Of a stretch of DNA of 64,000 bases, positions 1 through 9,391 are shown piece by piece. Both the position numbers and the translations under genes were made by a program. Under the pieces are notes generated by a model, which ran no database searches, was not told the DNA's origin, and saw nothing but the letters and a program-made list of their open reading frames with translations. This stretch comes from Streptomyces ficellus (lineage in GTDB: Bacteria; Actinomycetota; Actinomycetes; Streptomycetales; Streptomycetaceae). Position 1 is the stretch's first letter. Each line of letters starts with the position of its first letter. Location: contig NZ_CP034279.1 in assembly GCF_009739905.1 (NCBI RefSeq), forward strand, positions 2,604,001-2,668,000, in the 5' to 3' direction.

Positions 1-2036
1 TCGGTGGCGGGGTAGGCGGTGCCGGGCCAGGAGTAGAGGGCCAGGTCGTAGGCGCCGGAGGCGATGTGGTCCTTGAAGTAGCTGTCGTCCGGGACCTTGA
101 CGATCTCGGTGCCGATGCCGATCCGGCCGAGCATCGCGGAGATCTTGTCGCCGACGGTCCGCAGGGACGCGGAGTCCGCACCGGCGGGCAGGACGAAGCG
201 GAGCGTCAGCGACTCGCCGTCCTTGCCGAGCGGGCCGGCGGCCGCGTCGCCCGCGGGGCCGGCCGGGGCGGCGGAGGAGGCCGGCGCGGGAGCGGCCGGG
301 GCGGCGGTGCCGCGGGGGGCGTAGGCGCCGGGCGCGCCGCCGCCGTGGGCCTTGGGCTGGGCGGCGGTGCCGGTCTCGGAGTCGGCGCGGCTCCCGGCCT
401 GCTCCTCGGCCTGGCGGTGGAGGGCGACGCCCTGGGCGGCGGCTGCCGGGGCGGGAGCGAGGACGTGGGTGCCCTCGGGGGCGTCGTTGCCGCCGATGGC
501 GGGCCTGCCGCCGATGGCGGGCTTGTCGTCGCCCACGATGTAGAGGCCCTCGTCGGACGGTACGTCGTCGCTGCCGCCGTTCTTGCCGCCCGTGGCGGGC
601 TGCTTCGCGGCGGACGGGTTCGCGGCGGGGGACGCCGAGGCGCCCGCCTTGGGGCCGGCCTTCGGGGCGGCGGGCTTGCGGGCCCCGCCGCGGGTCCAGC
701 CCGCGTCGGCCAGCAGTTCCTGGGCCTCCTCGGTGTCCTCGCCGCCCAGGGCGCCGCTGCTGTCGGCGTACGCCGGCTGTCCGGCGAGCGCGAGGTGGCT
801 GCCGACCGGGTGGGCGGGGAGCCCGAGCGGTTCCAGCACCGCCTCGGCGAGCTCCTGGCGGTTCAGCGCGCGGGCCACCGCCCGGCGCACCCGCTCGTCG
901 GCGAGCGGGCCGCTCTCGCCGTTGAGGGCGAGCTGGGTGTAGGCGGGCTCCAGCGACGTGCGGACGACGTAGCCGCGCAGCGCCTTCTGCTGGGCCGCGT
1001 ACACGGCGGCGCCCAGCCGGCTCCTGAGCCGCGCCTCGGCCGCGAGCCGGGCCTTCTCCTCCAGCCGCGCCCCGGCCGCGTCGGGGCCCGCGGCCGGTGA
1101 CGCGGACGCGCCGTGCGCGGCCTTCTTCGCGGCGCGGGTGATCCGGTCGGCCGTGGCGGCGTCGACCTCCGCGAGGTCGACGGTGCCCGCGACGAGCGCG
1201 TCGGCGCGGGCGGCGCGCGGGACGGCGCGCAGGACGATCGAGTCGAGCTTGGCCGGCTGCCCCCACCAGCGCGGGTTGCGTTCGAGCGTCGCCGTGCCGC
1301 CGGCGGCGGCGTCGACGCCCTTGAACTGGAACGGGCCGGCCGAGGCGGCCAGCTTCGTGCGGGCACCGTCGTTGAAGGCGGCCGGGGTCGCCATCACGTC
1401 CTTGGGGTACAGCGGCGAGAACAGCGCGCGCCAGTCGGCGTACGGCTTGTCGTAGGTGACCCGGACCTCCAGGTCGCTCGCGCCGCGCTCGATCTTCTCG
1501 ATGCGCTCGTAGCCGGCGTTGCGGGCGGTCCAGTAGGCGGCGTTCCTGCCGCTGAGGGCGCGCCACTGGGCGACGAAGTCGGCCGCGCCGATCTCGCGGC
1601 CGTCGCTCCACACCGCCTGCTGGTTGAGCTTGTAGAGGACGACCTGCTTGGGCTCGCGCTCGACGACCTCGGCGGACTCCAGGTAGTCGGGGTTGCGCTG
1701 GGGGCGGCCGCGGTCATCGAGGGTGAAGAGGGTGGGCAGGACGGCCTGGGTGATGCGGGTGGTGGTGGCGTCGGCGTCCGCCTGGAAGGCGTTGAGGGTG
1801 GTGGGCATGGCGTCGACCGCCCAGCGCAGGGTGCCGCCGTCGGCGACCTTGTCGCGGGCGGTGCCGGCGATGTCCTGCGGGACGGCCTCGGCCCGGCTCT
1901 CCGCCTCGGGGGAGTCACAGCCGCTCAGTACGGAGATGGCGAGTACGCCGGTGGTGAGGAGGACGGCGGACCGGAGCCTTCTGGAACGGGGGCCCCGGGA
2001 GCATGTCCTCCCCCGAGGGGTGCCGACGTGGGACAT
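1..2036 (-). CDS. ABC transporter family substrate-binding lipoprotein (SBP_bac_5), C-terminus beyond window
   Basis: Extracellular solute-binding lipoprotein of the peptide/opine ABC importer class (family 5). The ATG at 2036 is preceded by GAGG eight bases away. A basic N-terminus and hydrophobic stretch lead to a lipobox LSGC with the lipidated Cys at about residue 40. Family-typical segments follow, such as GGTLRWAVD, a WSDGREIGAADF segment and a KPYADWRALFSPLYPKD segment. An unusual Ala/Gly/Pro/Ser-rich, probably disordered stretch (about residues 449-607) interrupts the C-terminal lobe, and a shorter Ala-rich one sits near residues 300-338. After the long insert the fold resumes (LTLRFVLPAGADS). 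About 678 codons are visible and no stop is reached, so the end lies outside. Substrate unknown; no cognate permease is in the window. Confidence 0.88.
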   Translation of the reverse strand, partial: MSHVGTPRGRTCSRGPRSRRLRSAVLLTTGVLAISVLSGCDSPEAESRAEAVPQDIAGTARDKVADGGTLRWAVDAMPTTLNAFQADADATTTRITQAVLPTLFTLDDRGRPQRNPDYLESAEVVEREPKQVVLYKLNQQAVWSDGREIGAADFVAQWRALSGRNAAYWTARNAGYERIEKIERGASDLEVRVTYDKPYADWRALFSPLYPKDVMATPAAFNDGARTKLAASAGPFQFKGVDAAAGGTATLERNPRWWGQPAKLDSIVLRAVPRAARADALVAGTVDLAEVDAATADRITRAAKKAAHGASASPAAGPDAAGARLEEKARLAAEARLRSRLGAAVYAAQQKALRGYVVRTSLEPAYTQLALNGESGPLADERVRRAVARALNRQELAEAVLEPLGLPAHPVGSHLALAGQPAYADSSGALGGEDTEEAQELLADAGWTRGGARKPAAPKAGPKAGASASPAANPSAAKQPATGGKNGGSDDVPSDEGLYIVGDDKPAIGGRPAIGGNDAPEGTHVLAPAPAAAAQGVALHRQAEEQAGSRADSETGTAAQPKAHGGGAPGAYAPRGTAAPAAPAPASSAAPAGPAGDAAAGPLGKDGESLTLRFVLPAGADSASLRTVGDKISAMLGRIGIGTEIVKVPDDSYFKDHIASGAYDLALYSWPGTAYPAT

Positions 2037-2279
2037 GGCTTATACCTCTTCGTCCTGTTTTGTGGAATTTAGAGATGATCACACCTATTGCCCATACACT
2101 GAAAACGACCGGGACGGCCCCGCGGCGGCGACACGGCGGCACGGCGCGCGAACACCACCCGTGCGGCCCAAGGCCCGGAAGAGTGGAATCCGTGCACATG
2201 GCTTCACAATGGGGGATGTGACGCGCGACACTCTCAGGCGCGTGTTTGCCACCCGCTATTGCGGAAGTGAGGGCAATTC
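2037..2279. other. Divergent intergenic region between the lipoprotein and the small coiled-coil gene
   Basis: A 243-base gap that is clearly more AT-rich than its flanks around 2040-2105, so it probably holds the divergent promoters. I could not assign convincing -35/-10 pairs. No coding potential was recognised. Confidence 0.4.
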
Positions 2280-2510
2280 ATGTCACTCGAAGACGATCTG
2301 ACCGAGGTCAAGCGCCGCCTCGAGGAGCTGGCCCGCTCGGTCATCCAGCTGGAACGGAACCTGGCGCGGCAGCGTGAGGGGACACCCGTACCGATGGGCG
2401 CCGGCCGGACCGACGGGCTGGTCACCATCTCGGACACGCCGTACGACAGCTCCCTGTGGACCGACTCGGACGACGAGGGCCTGGGCGCGCGGGACCGCCG
2501 AGCCCCCTGA
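2280..2510 (+). CDS. Small coiled-coil hypothetical protein (76 aa)
   Basis: A short acidic/basic protein. Residues 1-35 form a clear heptad-like coiled coil (SLEDDLTEVKRRLEEL onward) and the rest is polar and probably disordered, ending in an acidic TDSDDEGLG segment. The ATG has a GTGAGG ribosome-binding sequence a few bases upstream. It lies about 195 bases upstream of sdhC on the same strand. Amino-acid composition looks coding and there is no overlapping alternative. No known domain is recognised, and a role with the succinate dehydrogenase is only positional inference. Confidence 0.62.
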   Translation: MSLEDDLTEVKRRLEELARSVIQLERNLARQREGTPVPMGAGRTDGLVTISDTPYDSSLWTDSDDEGLGARDRRAP

Positions 2511-2705
2511 CGGGGGTGGCGGGTCAGGGCGGGCCGGCCGCCCCGCACCGGGGTCCGCGGGCCCGCGAGCGGGGCCGCCGCGCGCCACCGCCCGGCACGG
2601 GCGCCCGCGCGGCGGCGGTACGCCGGGCGCGGCGCGCACCCGGACCGGCACCCGACCCCGACCACCGGCACGCGCCACCACCGGTGCGTGCCCCAGGAGA
2701 CCCCG

Positions 2706-3560
2706 TTGGCCACAGGCACCGAACAACCACCCTCCGGTACCGATCCCGCCACCGCCGCCCGCCCGGGCCGCGGTGGCGTCCACGACCCGTCACGCGCCAC
2801 CATCTCGGCGGCCCACCTGCGCACCGACCGCTGGTGGCTCGCCCCCGCCGCCACCGCCGCCGGACTGCTCGCGTTCGTCGTCTACTCGACCTGGCGGGCG
2901 TTCGCGAACGGCGACTACTACGCGGCGCCGTACGTCTCGCCGTTCTACTCGCCCTGCCTCGCCGAGAACTGTGAGCCCATGAAGGGCGGCCCGAACTGGG
3001 AGATCTTCGGCAGCTGGTGGGGCCTGTCCCCCGCCCTGCTGATCCTGATCTTCCCGCTGGGCTTCCGGCTGACCTGCTACTACTACCGCAAGGCCTACTA
3101 CCGGGGCTTCTGGGCGTCGCCCCCGGCCTGCGCGGTCGCCGAGCCGCACAAGGCGTACACCGGTGAGACCCGCTTCCCGCTGATCCTCCAGAACATCCAC
3201 CGGTACTTCTTCTACGCCGCGCTGCCGGTCGCCGGGATCCTCACCTACGACACCGTGCTCACCTTCCGCGACGCGTCGTACGAGTGGGGCCACATGGGCC
3301 TCGGCACGCTGGTGTTCCTGGTGAACATCGCGCTCATCTGGGCGTACACCCTGTCGTGTCACTCCTGCCGGCACATCGTCGGCGGCCGGCTGAAGCACTT
3401 CTCCAGGCACCCGGTCCGCTACCGGCTGTGGGGCTGGGTCGGCAAGCTGAACGCACGTCACATGCAGCTGGCGTGGGCCTCGCTGCTGAGCGTCGCGCTC
3501 GCCGACTTCTACGTGTACCTGCTCGCCGTCGGCGCTTTCGCCGACCCGCGCTTCTTCTAG
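2706..3560 (+). CDS. sdhC: Succinate dehydrogenase cytochrome b / membrane anchor subunit
   Basis: Membrane anchor that would bind haem b and quinone and tether the catalytic SdhAB pair. The translation (284 aa) shows about five hydrophobic helices (roughly residues 35-55, 95-118, 155-180, 205-225 and 250-275). Conserved-looking His residues lie near the third and fourth helices, along with a Cys-rich LSCHSCRH segment. A single long anchor of this size matches the mycobacterial Sdh1 arrangement rather than the short SdhC/SdhD pair. I chose the TTG at 2706 because AGGAG sits six bases upstream; an in-frame GTG at 2688 lacks this. It is followed 14 bases later by sdhA. Confidence 0.85.
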   Translation: MATGTEQPPSGTDPATAARPGRGGVHDPSRATISAAHLRTDRWWLAPAATAAGLLAFVVYSTWRAFANGDYYAAPYVSPFYSPCLAENCEPMKGGPNWEIFGSWWGLSPALLILIFPLGFRLTCYYYRKAYYRGFWASPPACAVAEPHKAYTGETRFPLILQNIHRYFFYAALPVAGILTYDTVLTFRDASYEWGHMGLGTLVFLVNIALIWAYTLSCHSCRHIVGGRLKHFSRHPVRYRLWGWVGKLNARHMQLAWASLLSVALADFYVYLLAVGAFADPRFF

Positions 3561-3574
3561 GAAAAGGTGCATCG

Positions 3575-5488
3575 ATGACGCAAGCGGAACGGCAGGAGTG
3601 GGACGTCGTCGTGGTCGGCGCCGGCGGGGCGGGGCTGCGGGCGGCGATCGAGGCGCGCGAGCGGGGTGCCCGTACGGCGGTCATCTGCAAGTCCCTGTTC
3701 GGCAAGGCCCACACGGTGATGGCCGAGGGCGGCATCGCCGCCTCCATGGGCAACGTCAACGCCGGTGACAACTGGCAGGTCCACTTCCGCGACACCATGC
3801 GCGGCGGCAAGTTCCTCAACCAGTGGCGGATGGCGGAGCTGCACGCGCGCGAGGCGCCGGACCGGGTGTGGGAGCTGGAGACCTGGGGCGCCCTCTTCGA
3901 CCGCACCGAGGACGGCCGCATCTCGCAGCGCAACTTCGGCGGCCACGAGTACCCGCGCCTGGCGCACGTCGGCGACCGGACCGGGCTGGAGCTGATCCGC
4001 ACGCTCCAGCAGAAGATCGTCTCCCTCCAGCAGGAGGACCACCGCGAGACCGGCGACTACGAGGCCCGCCTGAAGGTGTTCCAGGAGTGCACGGTCACCC
4101 GCGTCCTCAAGGACGACGAGGGCCGGGTCTGCGGAACCTTCTGCTACGAGCGCGAGTCCGGCCGCTTCTTCGTCCTGGAGGCGCCGGCGGTCGTCCTGGC
4201 GACCGGCGGGATCGGCAAGTCGTTCAAGGTGACCTCCAACTCCTGGGAGTACACCGGCGACGGGCACGCCCTCGCGCTGCTGGCGGGCGCCCCGCTGGTC
4301 AACATGGAGTTCGTGCAGTTCCACCCGACCGGCATGGTCTGGCCGCCGTCGGTCAAGGGCATTCTGGTCACGGAGTCGGTGCGCGGCGACGGAGGGGTGC
4401 TGCGCAACTCCGAGGGCGCGCGGTTCATGTTCGACTACATCCCCGACGTCTTCCGGGAGAAGTACGCCCAGTCCGAGGAGGAGGGCGACCGCTGGTACGA
4501 GGACCCGGACAACAACCGGCGCCCGCCCGAGCTGCTGCCGCGCGACGAGGTCGCCCGCGCGATCAACTCCGAGGTGAAGGCGGGCCGCGGCTCACCGCAC
4601 GGCGGCGTGTTCCTGGACGTGTCCACCCGGATGCCGGCCGAGACGATCCGGCGCCGGCTGCCGTCGATGTACCACCAGTTCAAGGAGCTGGCGGACGTCG
4701 ACATCACGGCCGAGGCGATGGAGGTCGGGCCGACCTGCCACTACGTGATGGGCGGTGTCGCGGTCGAGTCGGACACGGCCGCGGCGGTCGGCGTCCCCGG
4801 GCTGTTCGCGGCCGGTGAGGTCGCCGGCGGGATGCACGGCTCGAACCGGCTCGGCGGCAACTCGCTGTCGGATCTGCTCGTGTTCGGCCGCCGCGCCGGG
4901 CTGTACGCGGCCCGGTACGCGAGCGGCCCGGCCGGGCGGCCCGCGGTGCCCGACGCCCAGGTCCGCGCGGCGGCCGCGGAGGCGCTGCGCCCGTTCAGCG
5001 GCGGGACGGCGGACGGCGCGGGCGGACGGCCCGAGAACCCCTACACCCTGCACCAGGAACTCCAGCAGACGATGAACGACCTGGTCGGCATCATCCGCCG
5101 CGAGGAGGAGATGCGGCAGGCGCTGCGGACCCTGGCCGAGCTGCGGCTGCGCGCCCGGGGCGCGGGTGTGGAGGGGCACCGGCAGTTCAACCCCGGCTGG
5201 CACCTGGCACTGGACCTGCGGAACATGCTGCTGGTCAGCGAGTGCGTGGCGCGCGCGGCGCTGGAGCGCACGGAGAGCCGGGGCGGGCACACCCGGGAGG
5301 ACTGCCCGGCCATGGAGCGCGAGTGGCGGCGGACGAACCTGCTGTGCCGCATCGCCGGGCCCGACTCCGCCGAGGGCCAGATCGCCCTGGAGCGCACCAC
5401 CACCGAACCCATCCGTTCCGACCTGCTCGCCCTGTTCGACAAGGAGGAGCTGGTCAAGTACCTCGCCGAAGAGGAGCTCTACGAGTGA
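3575..5488 (+). CDS. sdhA: Succinate dehydrogenase / fumarate reductase flavoprotein subunit
   Basis: Catalytic FAD subunit that oxidises succinate to fumarate (637 aa). The dinucleotide-binding motif GAGGAG is at residues 15-20. The His expected to carry covalent FAD is H46 in KAHTVMAEGG. The substrate-site motif QFHPTG lies near residue 250 and HGSNRLGGNSL near residue 422. The ATG at 3575 follows an AAAGG ribosome-binding site. Its stop overlaps the sdhB start (GTGA), which implies translational coupling. Length and motifs are normal for the family. Gene order sdhCAB suggests one transcript. Confidence 0.96.
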   Translation: MTQAERQEWDVVVVGAGGAGLRAAIEARERGARTAVICKSLFGKAHTVMAEGGIAASMGNVNAGDNWQVHFRDTMRGGKFLNQWRMAELHAREAPDRVWELETWGALFDRTEDGRISQRNFGGHEYPRLAHVGDRTGLELIRTLQQKIVSLQQEDHRETGDYEARLKVFQECTVTRVLKDDEGRVCGTFCYERESGRFFVLEAPAVVLATGGIGKSFKVTSNSWEYTGDGHALALLAGAPLVNMEFVQFHPTGMVWPPSVKGILVTESVRGDGGVLRNSEGARFMFDYIPDVFREKYAQSEEEGDRWYEDPDNNRRPPELLPRDEVARAINSEVKAGRGSPHGGVFLDVSTRMPAETIRRRLPSMYHQFKELADVDITAEAMEVGPTCHYVMGGVAVESDTAAAVGVPGLFAAGEVAGGMHGSNRLGGNSLSDLLVFGRRAGLYAARYASGPAGRPAVPDAQVRAAAAEALRPFSGGTADGAGGRPENPYTLHQELQQTMNDLVGIIRREEEMRQALRTLAELRLRARGAGVEGHRQFNPGWHLALDLRNMLLVSECVARAALERTESRGGHTREDCPAMEREWRRTNLLCRIAGPDSAEGQIALERTTTEPIRSDLLALFDKEELVKYLAEEELYE

Positions 5489-6255
5489 CCAGCTATGACG
5501 CGAGCTTCCGGGTGTGGCGGGGCGACACGGACGGCGGCGGCCTGGAGGACTTCACCGTCGAGGTGAACGAGGGCGAGGTCGTCCTCGACATCATCCACCG
5601 GCTCCAGGCCACCCAGGCGCCCGACCTGGCGGTGCGCTGGAACTGCAAGGCGGGCAAGTGCGGTTCGTGCAGCGCGGAGATCAACGGCCGGCCGCGCCTG
5701 ATGTGCATGACGCGCATGTCGGTGTTCACGCGGGAGGAGGTCATCACGGTGACCCCGCTGCGGGCCTTCCCCGTCGTGCGCGACCTGGTGACGGACGTGT
5801 CGTTCAACTACGACAAGGCGCGGGAGGTGCCGTCGTTCGTCCCGCCGCCGGGCGTGGCGCCCGGTGAGTACCGGATGCAGCAGATCGACGTGGAGCGCTC
5901 GCAGGAGTTCCGCAAGTGCATCGAGTGCTTCCTGTGCCAGGACACCTGCCATGTGGTCCGGGACCACGAGGAGAACAAGCCGGCCTTCGCCGGGCCGCGC
6001 TTCCTGATGCGCGTCGCCGAACTGGACATGCACCCCCTGGACGCGGCTGCCGACGCGGGCCTCGACCGCAAGCGCACGGCGCAGGAGGAGCACGGGCTCG
6101 GCTACTGCAACATCACCAAGTGCTGCACGGAGGTCTGCCCCGAACAGATCAAGATCACCGACAACGCGCTGATCCCGCTGAAGGAACGGGCGGTGGACCG
6201 CAAGTACGACCCGCTCGTCTGGCTCGGCAACAAGATCACCCGCCGGAGGACGTGA
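5485..6255 (+). CDS. sdhB: Succinate dehydrogenase iron-sulfur subunit
   Basis: Electron-transfer subunit (256 aa) linking SdhA to the membrane anchor. Ligands for the [2Fe-2S] cluster are C54, C59, C62 and C74 (CKAGKCGSC motif). The second domain has CIECFLCQDTC (from C145) and CNITKCCTEVCP (from C208), the usual ligands of the [4Fe-4S] and [3Fe-4S] type clusters. The GTG start overlaps the sdhA stop by four bases. It is the last gene of the operon; about 60 bases separate it from the convergent gene at 6317. Confidence 0.95.
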   Translation: MTSYDASFRVWRGDTDGGGLEDFTVEVNEGEVVLDIIHRLQATQAPDLAVRWNCKAGKCGSCSAEINGRPRLMCMTRMSVFTREEVITVTPLRAFPVVRDLVTDVSFNYDKAREVPSFVPPPGVAPGEYRMQQIDVERSQEFRKCIECFLCQDTCHVVRDHEENKPAFAGPRFLMRVAELDMHPLDAAADAGLDRKRTAQEEHGLGYCNITKCCTEVCPEQIKITDNALIPLKERAVDRKYDPLVWLGNKITRRRT

Positions 6256-6316
6256 CGCCCGGCGCCCGCTGCCGCCGGCCGGTGCCGGGCGGCACCCGCC
6301 CCAGGGGTGAATACAG

Positions 6317-7354
6317 CTAGTGCCAGCCCGACCGGTAGGCGGCCCAGTCCTCCTCCTTCGCCGCGAAGTCGACGTACAGCGCGACGCCGAACCGCTCGCG
6401 GTCACGGTCCGTGCGCCCGAGGCCCAGCCGGGTGCCGCGGACCGCGGCCGCGACGGTCTCCGCCGACTCGTGGTGGCCCCAGTCGTCCTCGTGGAAGAAG
6501 GGCAGGCCCATCAGCAGGTCGGTGTCCTCGGGCGTGACCTCCAGCGCGAGCGAGGTCTGCTGGGCGACATAGCCGCCGTACATGCCCTCCAGCGGCATCC
6601 AGGTGTCGTAGGACATCACGGCTATCTGGTCGACCCGGCGGGCCACCTCGCCGAAGAACTCCTGCGACCACCACTTCTCGCTGCCGCTCAGCGCGCCGTT
6701 CACCGCGTGGGCCGCCGGCAGCGGGTCGATCTGGTGGGCGGCGACCGACAGCGGCGCCTTACGGGCCCGCGTCACCTCGCCGAGGTCGTCGAGGAGCGAG
6801 AGGTAGTGGCGGTCGCCGGAGAGCAGGGGCTCCAGGTCGAAGTGGACCCCGTCGAAGCCCGCGTCCAGGATCTGCCGCGTGGAGCGGACGACGGCCGCCC
6901 TGGACTCCGCGCGCTCCAGCACCAGCCCGTCCGGCCCCTCGGTGGCGAGTACGTCACCCAGCCACGCCTGCACCCGTATCCCCGGCATCGTGCGGTGCAC
7001 GGAGTCGATCAGCCACCGCGCCCAGGGGTACCGCGAGGCGGGCAGGGTGCCGTCGTGCTCCAGCGGGCCGGCGTGGACGTACAGGTCCCGGATGCCGGTG
7101 CCCTTGACGCGGGCGGCGAACGCGGCGAGGTCGGCGTCCTTCTTCCGGCCGTCCACCCAGGCGTGACCGAGCCATATGGCGTCCTTGCCCCGGGTCTTGG
7201 TGCCGTCCTGGAGGTCCCCCGCGTAGTTCATCCGCAGCGCCGCCCAGGCGGCGAGCGGGGGCAGCACCACCAGCAGCACCAGCCCCAGCGCGATCCGCCC
7301 GGGCCACCCGAGCCGCCGGCCGGCCACCTTGCCCCACCACGCGCGCACGTCCAC
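6317..7354 (-). CDS. Membrane-anchored GH18-like (TIM-barrel) protein
   Basis: 345-aa protein with one N-terminal membrane helix (about residues 20-42, GRIALGLVLLVVLPPLAAWAA) and an extracellular domain. The segment GFDGVHFDLEP around residues 168-178 resembles the DxxDxDxE active-site strand of glycoside hydrolase family 18, with the proton-donor Glu position filled. Later IAVMSYDTW and GLPFFHEDDWGHH also fit barrel strands of that family. Substrate unknown; a catalytically altered chitinase-like or cell-wall role is inference. It stands alone, convergent with sdhB and divergent from the broken TPM gene. Confidence 0.7.
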   Translation of the reverse strand: MDVRAWWGKVAGRRLGWPGRIALGLVLLVVLPPLAAWAALRMNYAGDLQDGTKTRGKDAIWLGHAWVDGRKKDADLAAFAARVKGTGIRDLYVHAGPLEHDGTLPASRYPWARWLIDSVHRTMPGIRVQAWLGDVLATEGPDGLVLERAESRAAVVRSTRQILDAGFDGVHFDLEPLLSGDRHYLSLLDDLGEVTRARKAPLSVAAHQIDPLPAAHAVNGALSGSEKWWSQEFFGEVARRVDQIAVMSYDTWMPLEGMYGGYVAQQTSLALEVTPEDTDLLMGLPFFHEDDWGHHESAETVAAAVRGTRLGLGRTDRDRERFGVALYVDFAAKEEDWAAYRSGWH

Positions 7355-7466
7355 CTTGCATCCCCCCGTCAGCGGTGCCGAACGATCTCCACCCTAGTGG
7401 CGGCCACTGACAGTGACGAAAAGCGCCGGGTCGCGCACGTACGAACCAGGTCATAGCCTCACCAAT

Positions 7467-9310
7467 GTGACGCGGAGAGCCGCCCGGACCTTCCTCACCG
7501 TCCTGCTCGGCGCGCTGGTGGCGGCGTGGTGGCCGGTCCTGCCCGGCGGGCAGGCGGCGCGCGCCGACGACCCGGTCGACCTGTTCCGGCAGGGACGGAT
7601 CACCGACACGGTCGCCGCCCTGGAGGGGCGTGAGCGCGAGGTGTCCGCGGCCCTCGAACGGCTCTACGACACCCGGCGCCTCCAGCCCTTCGTCGTCCGC
7701 GTCCGGGACTTCTCCGGAATCCCCCCGCAGGACCGGACGGACACCACGGCGGCCAGGAACGGGCTCGGCGCCGACGACGTCCTGCTCGCCGTGACGACGC
7801 ACGACCGGCGGTACGCGCACTCCGCCGGCCCCGCCTCCGGCCTCACCCCGGCCGGGCTCGTCGAGGTCGCGCGGACGGCCGTCGAGCCGGCGCCGCGGCG
7901 CGACGACTGGGCGGGTGCCGCGATCGGCGCCGCCCACGGATACGAGGCCGTGCTCGCCGGGCGGCCGGTGCCCACGCCGTCCCTCACCCCCGGCCCGGCG
8001 GACCCCGGTGGCGGGAGCACCCCCGGGGCCGACCTGGTGCTCCCGGTGGCCCTGGTCGTGGCGGTCGGCGCCGTCGCGGCGTACTCGTACACCAAGCGCC
8101 GCCGGCGGGCCGCGACCCGCACCACTCCGCACGGCGGGCGGGGGCCCTGGGCGGCCCCGGCGCCGGAGACACCGTCCACGGGCGAGCTCGACGCCCGCGC
8201 CCAGCGGGTGCTCGTCGACACCGACGACGCCGTGCGGACGAGCGAGGAGGAGCTGGGGTTCGCCGTCGCCCAGTGCGGGGAAGAGGCGGCGAAGCCCTTC
8301 ACCGAGGCGGTGGCGTACGCCAAGGGCGGACGGCACCGCGGGCGCTCGCCGCGGCGGAGTCGGCGTACCGGGAGGTGAGCGGCCGGGCGGACCTCGCGGA
8401 CGCCGCGCTCGGGGCGATGCGCGAACGGTACGCGGACACGGCCGCCGCCCCGGTGGCGGGCGGTGTGCACCAGGCCCGGGACCGCCTGGAGTTCGGCTCC
8501 GCCCACCTGGAGCGGGCCCGGGACGCCGTGGCGCGGGACGACCACGCCGCGGCGGCCGTCCACGTACGGGCCGCCGAGGCCGCCCTCGACCAGGCGGCGC
8601 GGCTCGTCGACGCCGTGGACCGGCGGGCCACGGAGCTGGCGGAGGCCGCGGGCCGGCTGCCGACCGCCCTCGAGGACACCGAGGCCGATCTCGCCGACGC
8701 CGGCGGGCTGTTGCGGGGGACGGCGGCGGGCGTGCCGGCGGCGGACCTGCGGGGCCGGGCCGCGCGCGCCGAGTCGGTCGTCGCGGCCGTGCGCGCCGCG
8801 GTGGAGGCCGGGCGGTACGACCCGATCGACGCGCTGCGCCGGGTGGAGGAGGCGGACGCCGCCCTGGACGAGGCCCTGGCGGGCGCACGGGAGGGGGAAG
8901 GGGACACGCGGCGGGCGCGGGCGCTGCTGGAACCGGCGATGCTCACGGCCCGCGCAAGCGTCGGGGCGGCGGCGGACTACGTCACGACGCACCGGAAAGC
9001 GGTGGGCGCGCGGGCCCGCACCCGGCTGGCCGAGGCGCACCGGCGGCTGGAGCGGGCCCTGGCTTTGGCGGAGGCGGACGCGGCGGACGTGCGGGGTGCG
9101 CCGGCGGAGGCCCGGCAGGCGGACGTGCTGGCCCGGCAGGCGCGGAGCCTCGCCGAGCAGGACGTGGACGGGTACGGCGGCGGGGGCGGTTCCGGGTACG
9201 GGGACGGGGTGGGCGGGGCGGTGCTCGGCGGGATCCTCCTCGGCGGCGGGCCCGGTCGCTTCGGCGGCCGGGGCACCCGCGGCCGGCTGGGCGGTGGCGG
9301 CCGCGAGTGA
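7467..9310 (+). pseudogene. TPM-domain secreted/membrane protein, broken by a frameshift with apparent loss of sequence
   Basis: The first part (from GTG 7467) has a signal peptide, a TPM domain (about residues 35-170, DDVLLAVTTHDRRYAHSAG) and a membrane helix near 190-212. This reading frame continues as normal family sequence to FTEAVAYAK at 8324, then runs into an out-of-frame tail ending at 8378. In the frame shifted relative to it, homologous-looking sequence resumes at about 8327 (RTAPRALAAAESAY) and runs to 9310, with helical repeats and a Gly-rich tail. Full-length relatives, as I recall them, have roughly 50 more residues between these points, so this looks like a deletion that is not a multiple of three. 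It could equally be an assembly error. Confidence 0.7.
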
Positions 9311-9391
9311 CCTCCGGCTCCGCGCTCATCGACGCGCCGGACGTTCCCACGTGACAGAGGCAGCAGGCGTGGGAGGACCGGCGGCCGGGCT

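Noticed and set aside
2186..2230. A SigR-type GGAAT promoter before the small coiled-coil gene
   Set aside because: GGAAT is present, but no GTT follows at the required 18-19 base spacing.
2511..2705. A possible missed gene between the coiled-coil gene and sdhC
   Set aside because: The stretch is almost pure G and C, and no frame has a start with a ribosome-binding site or sensible composition.
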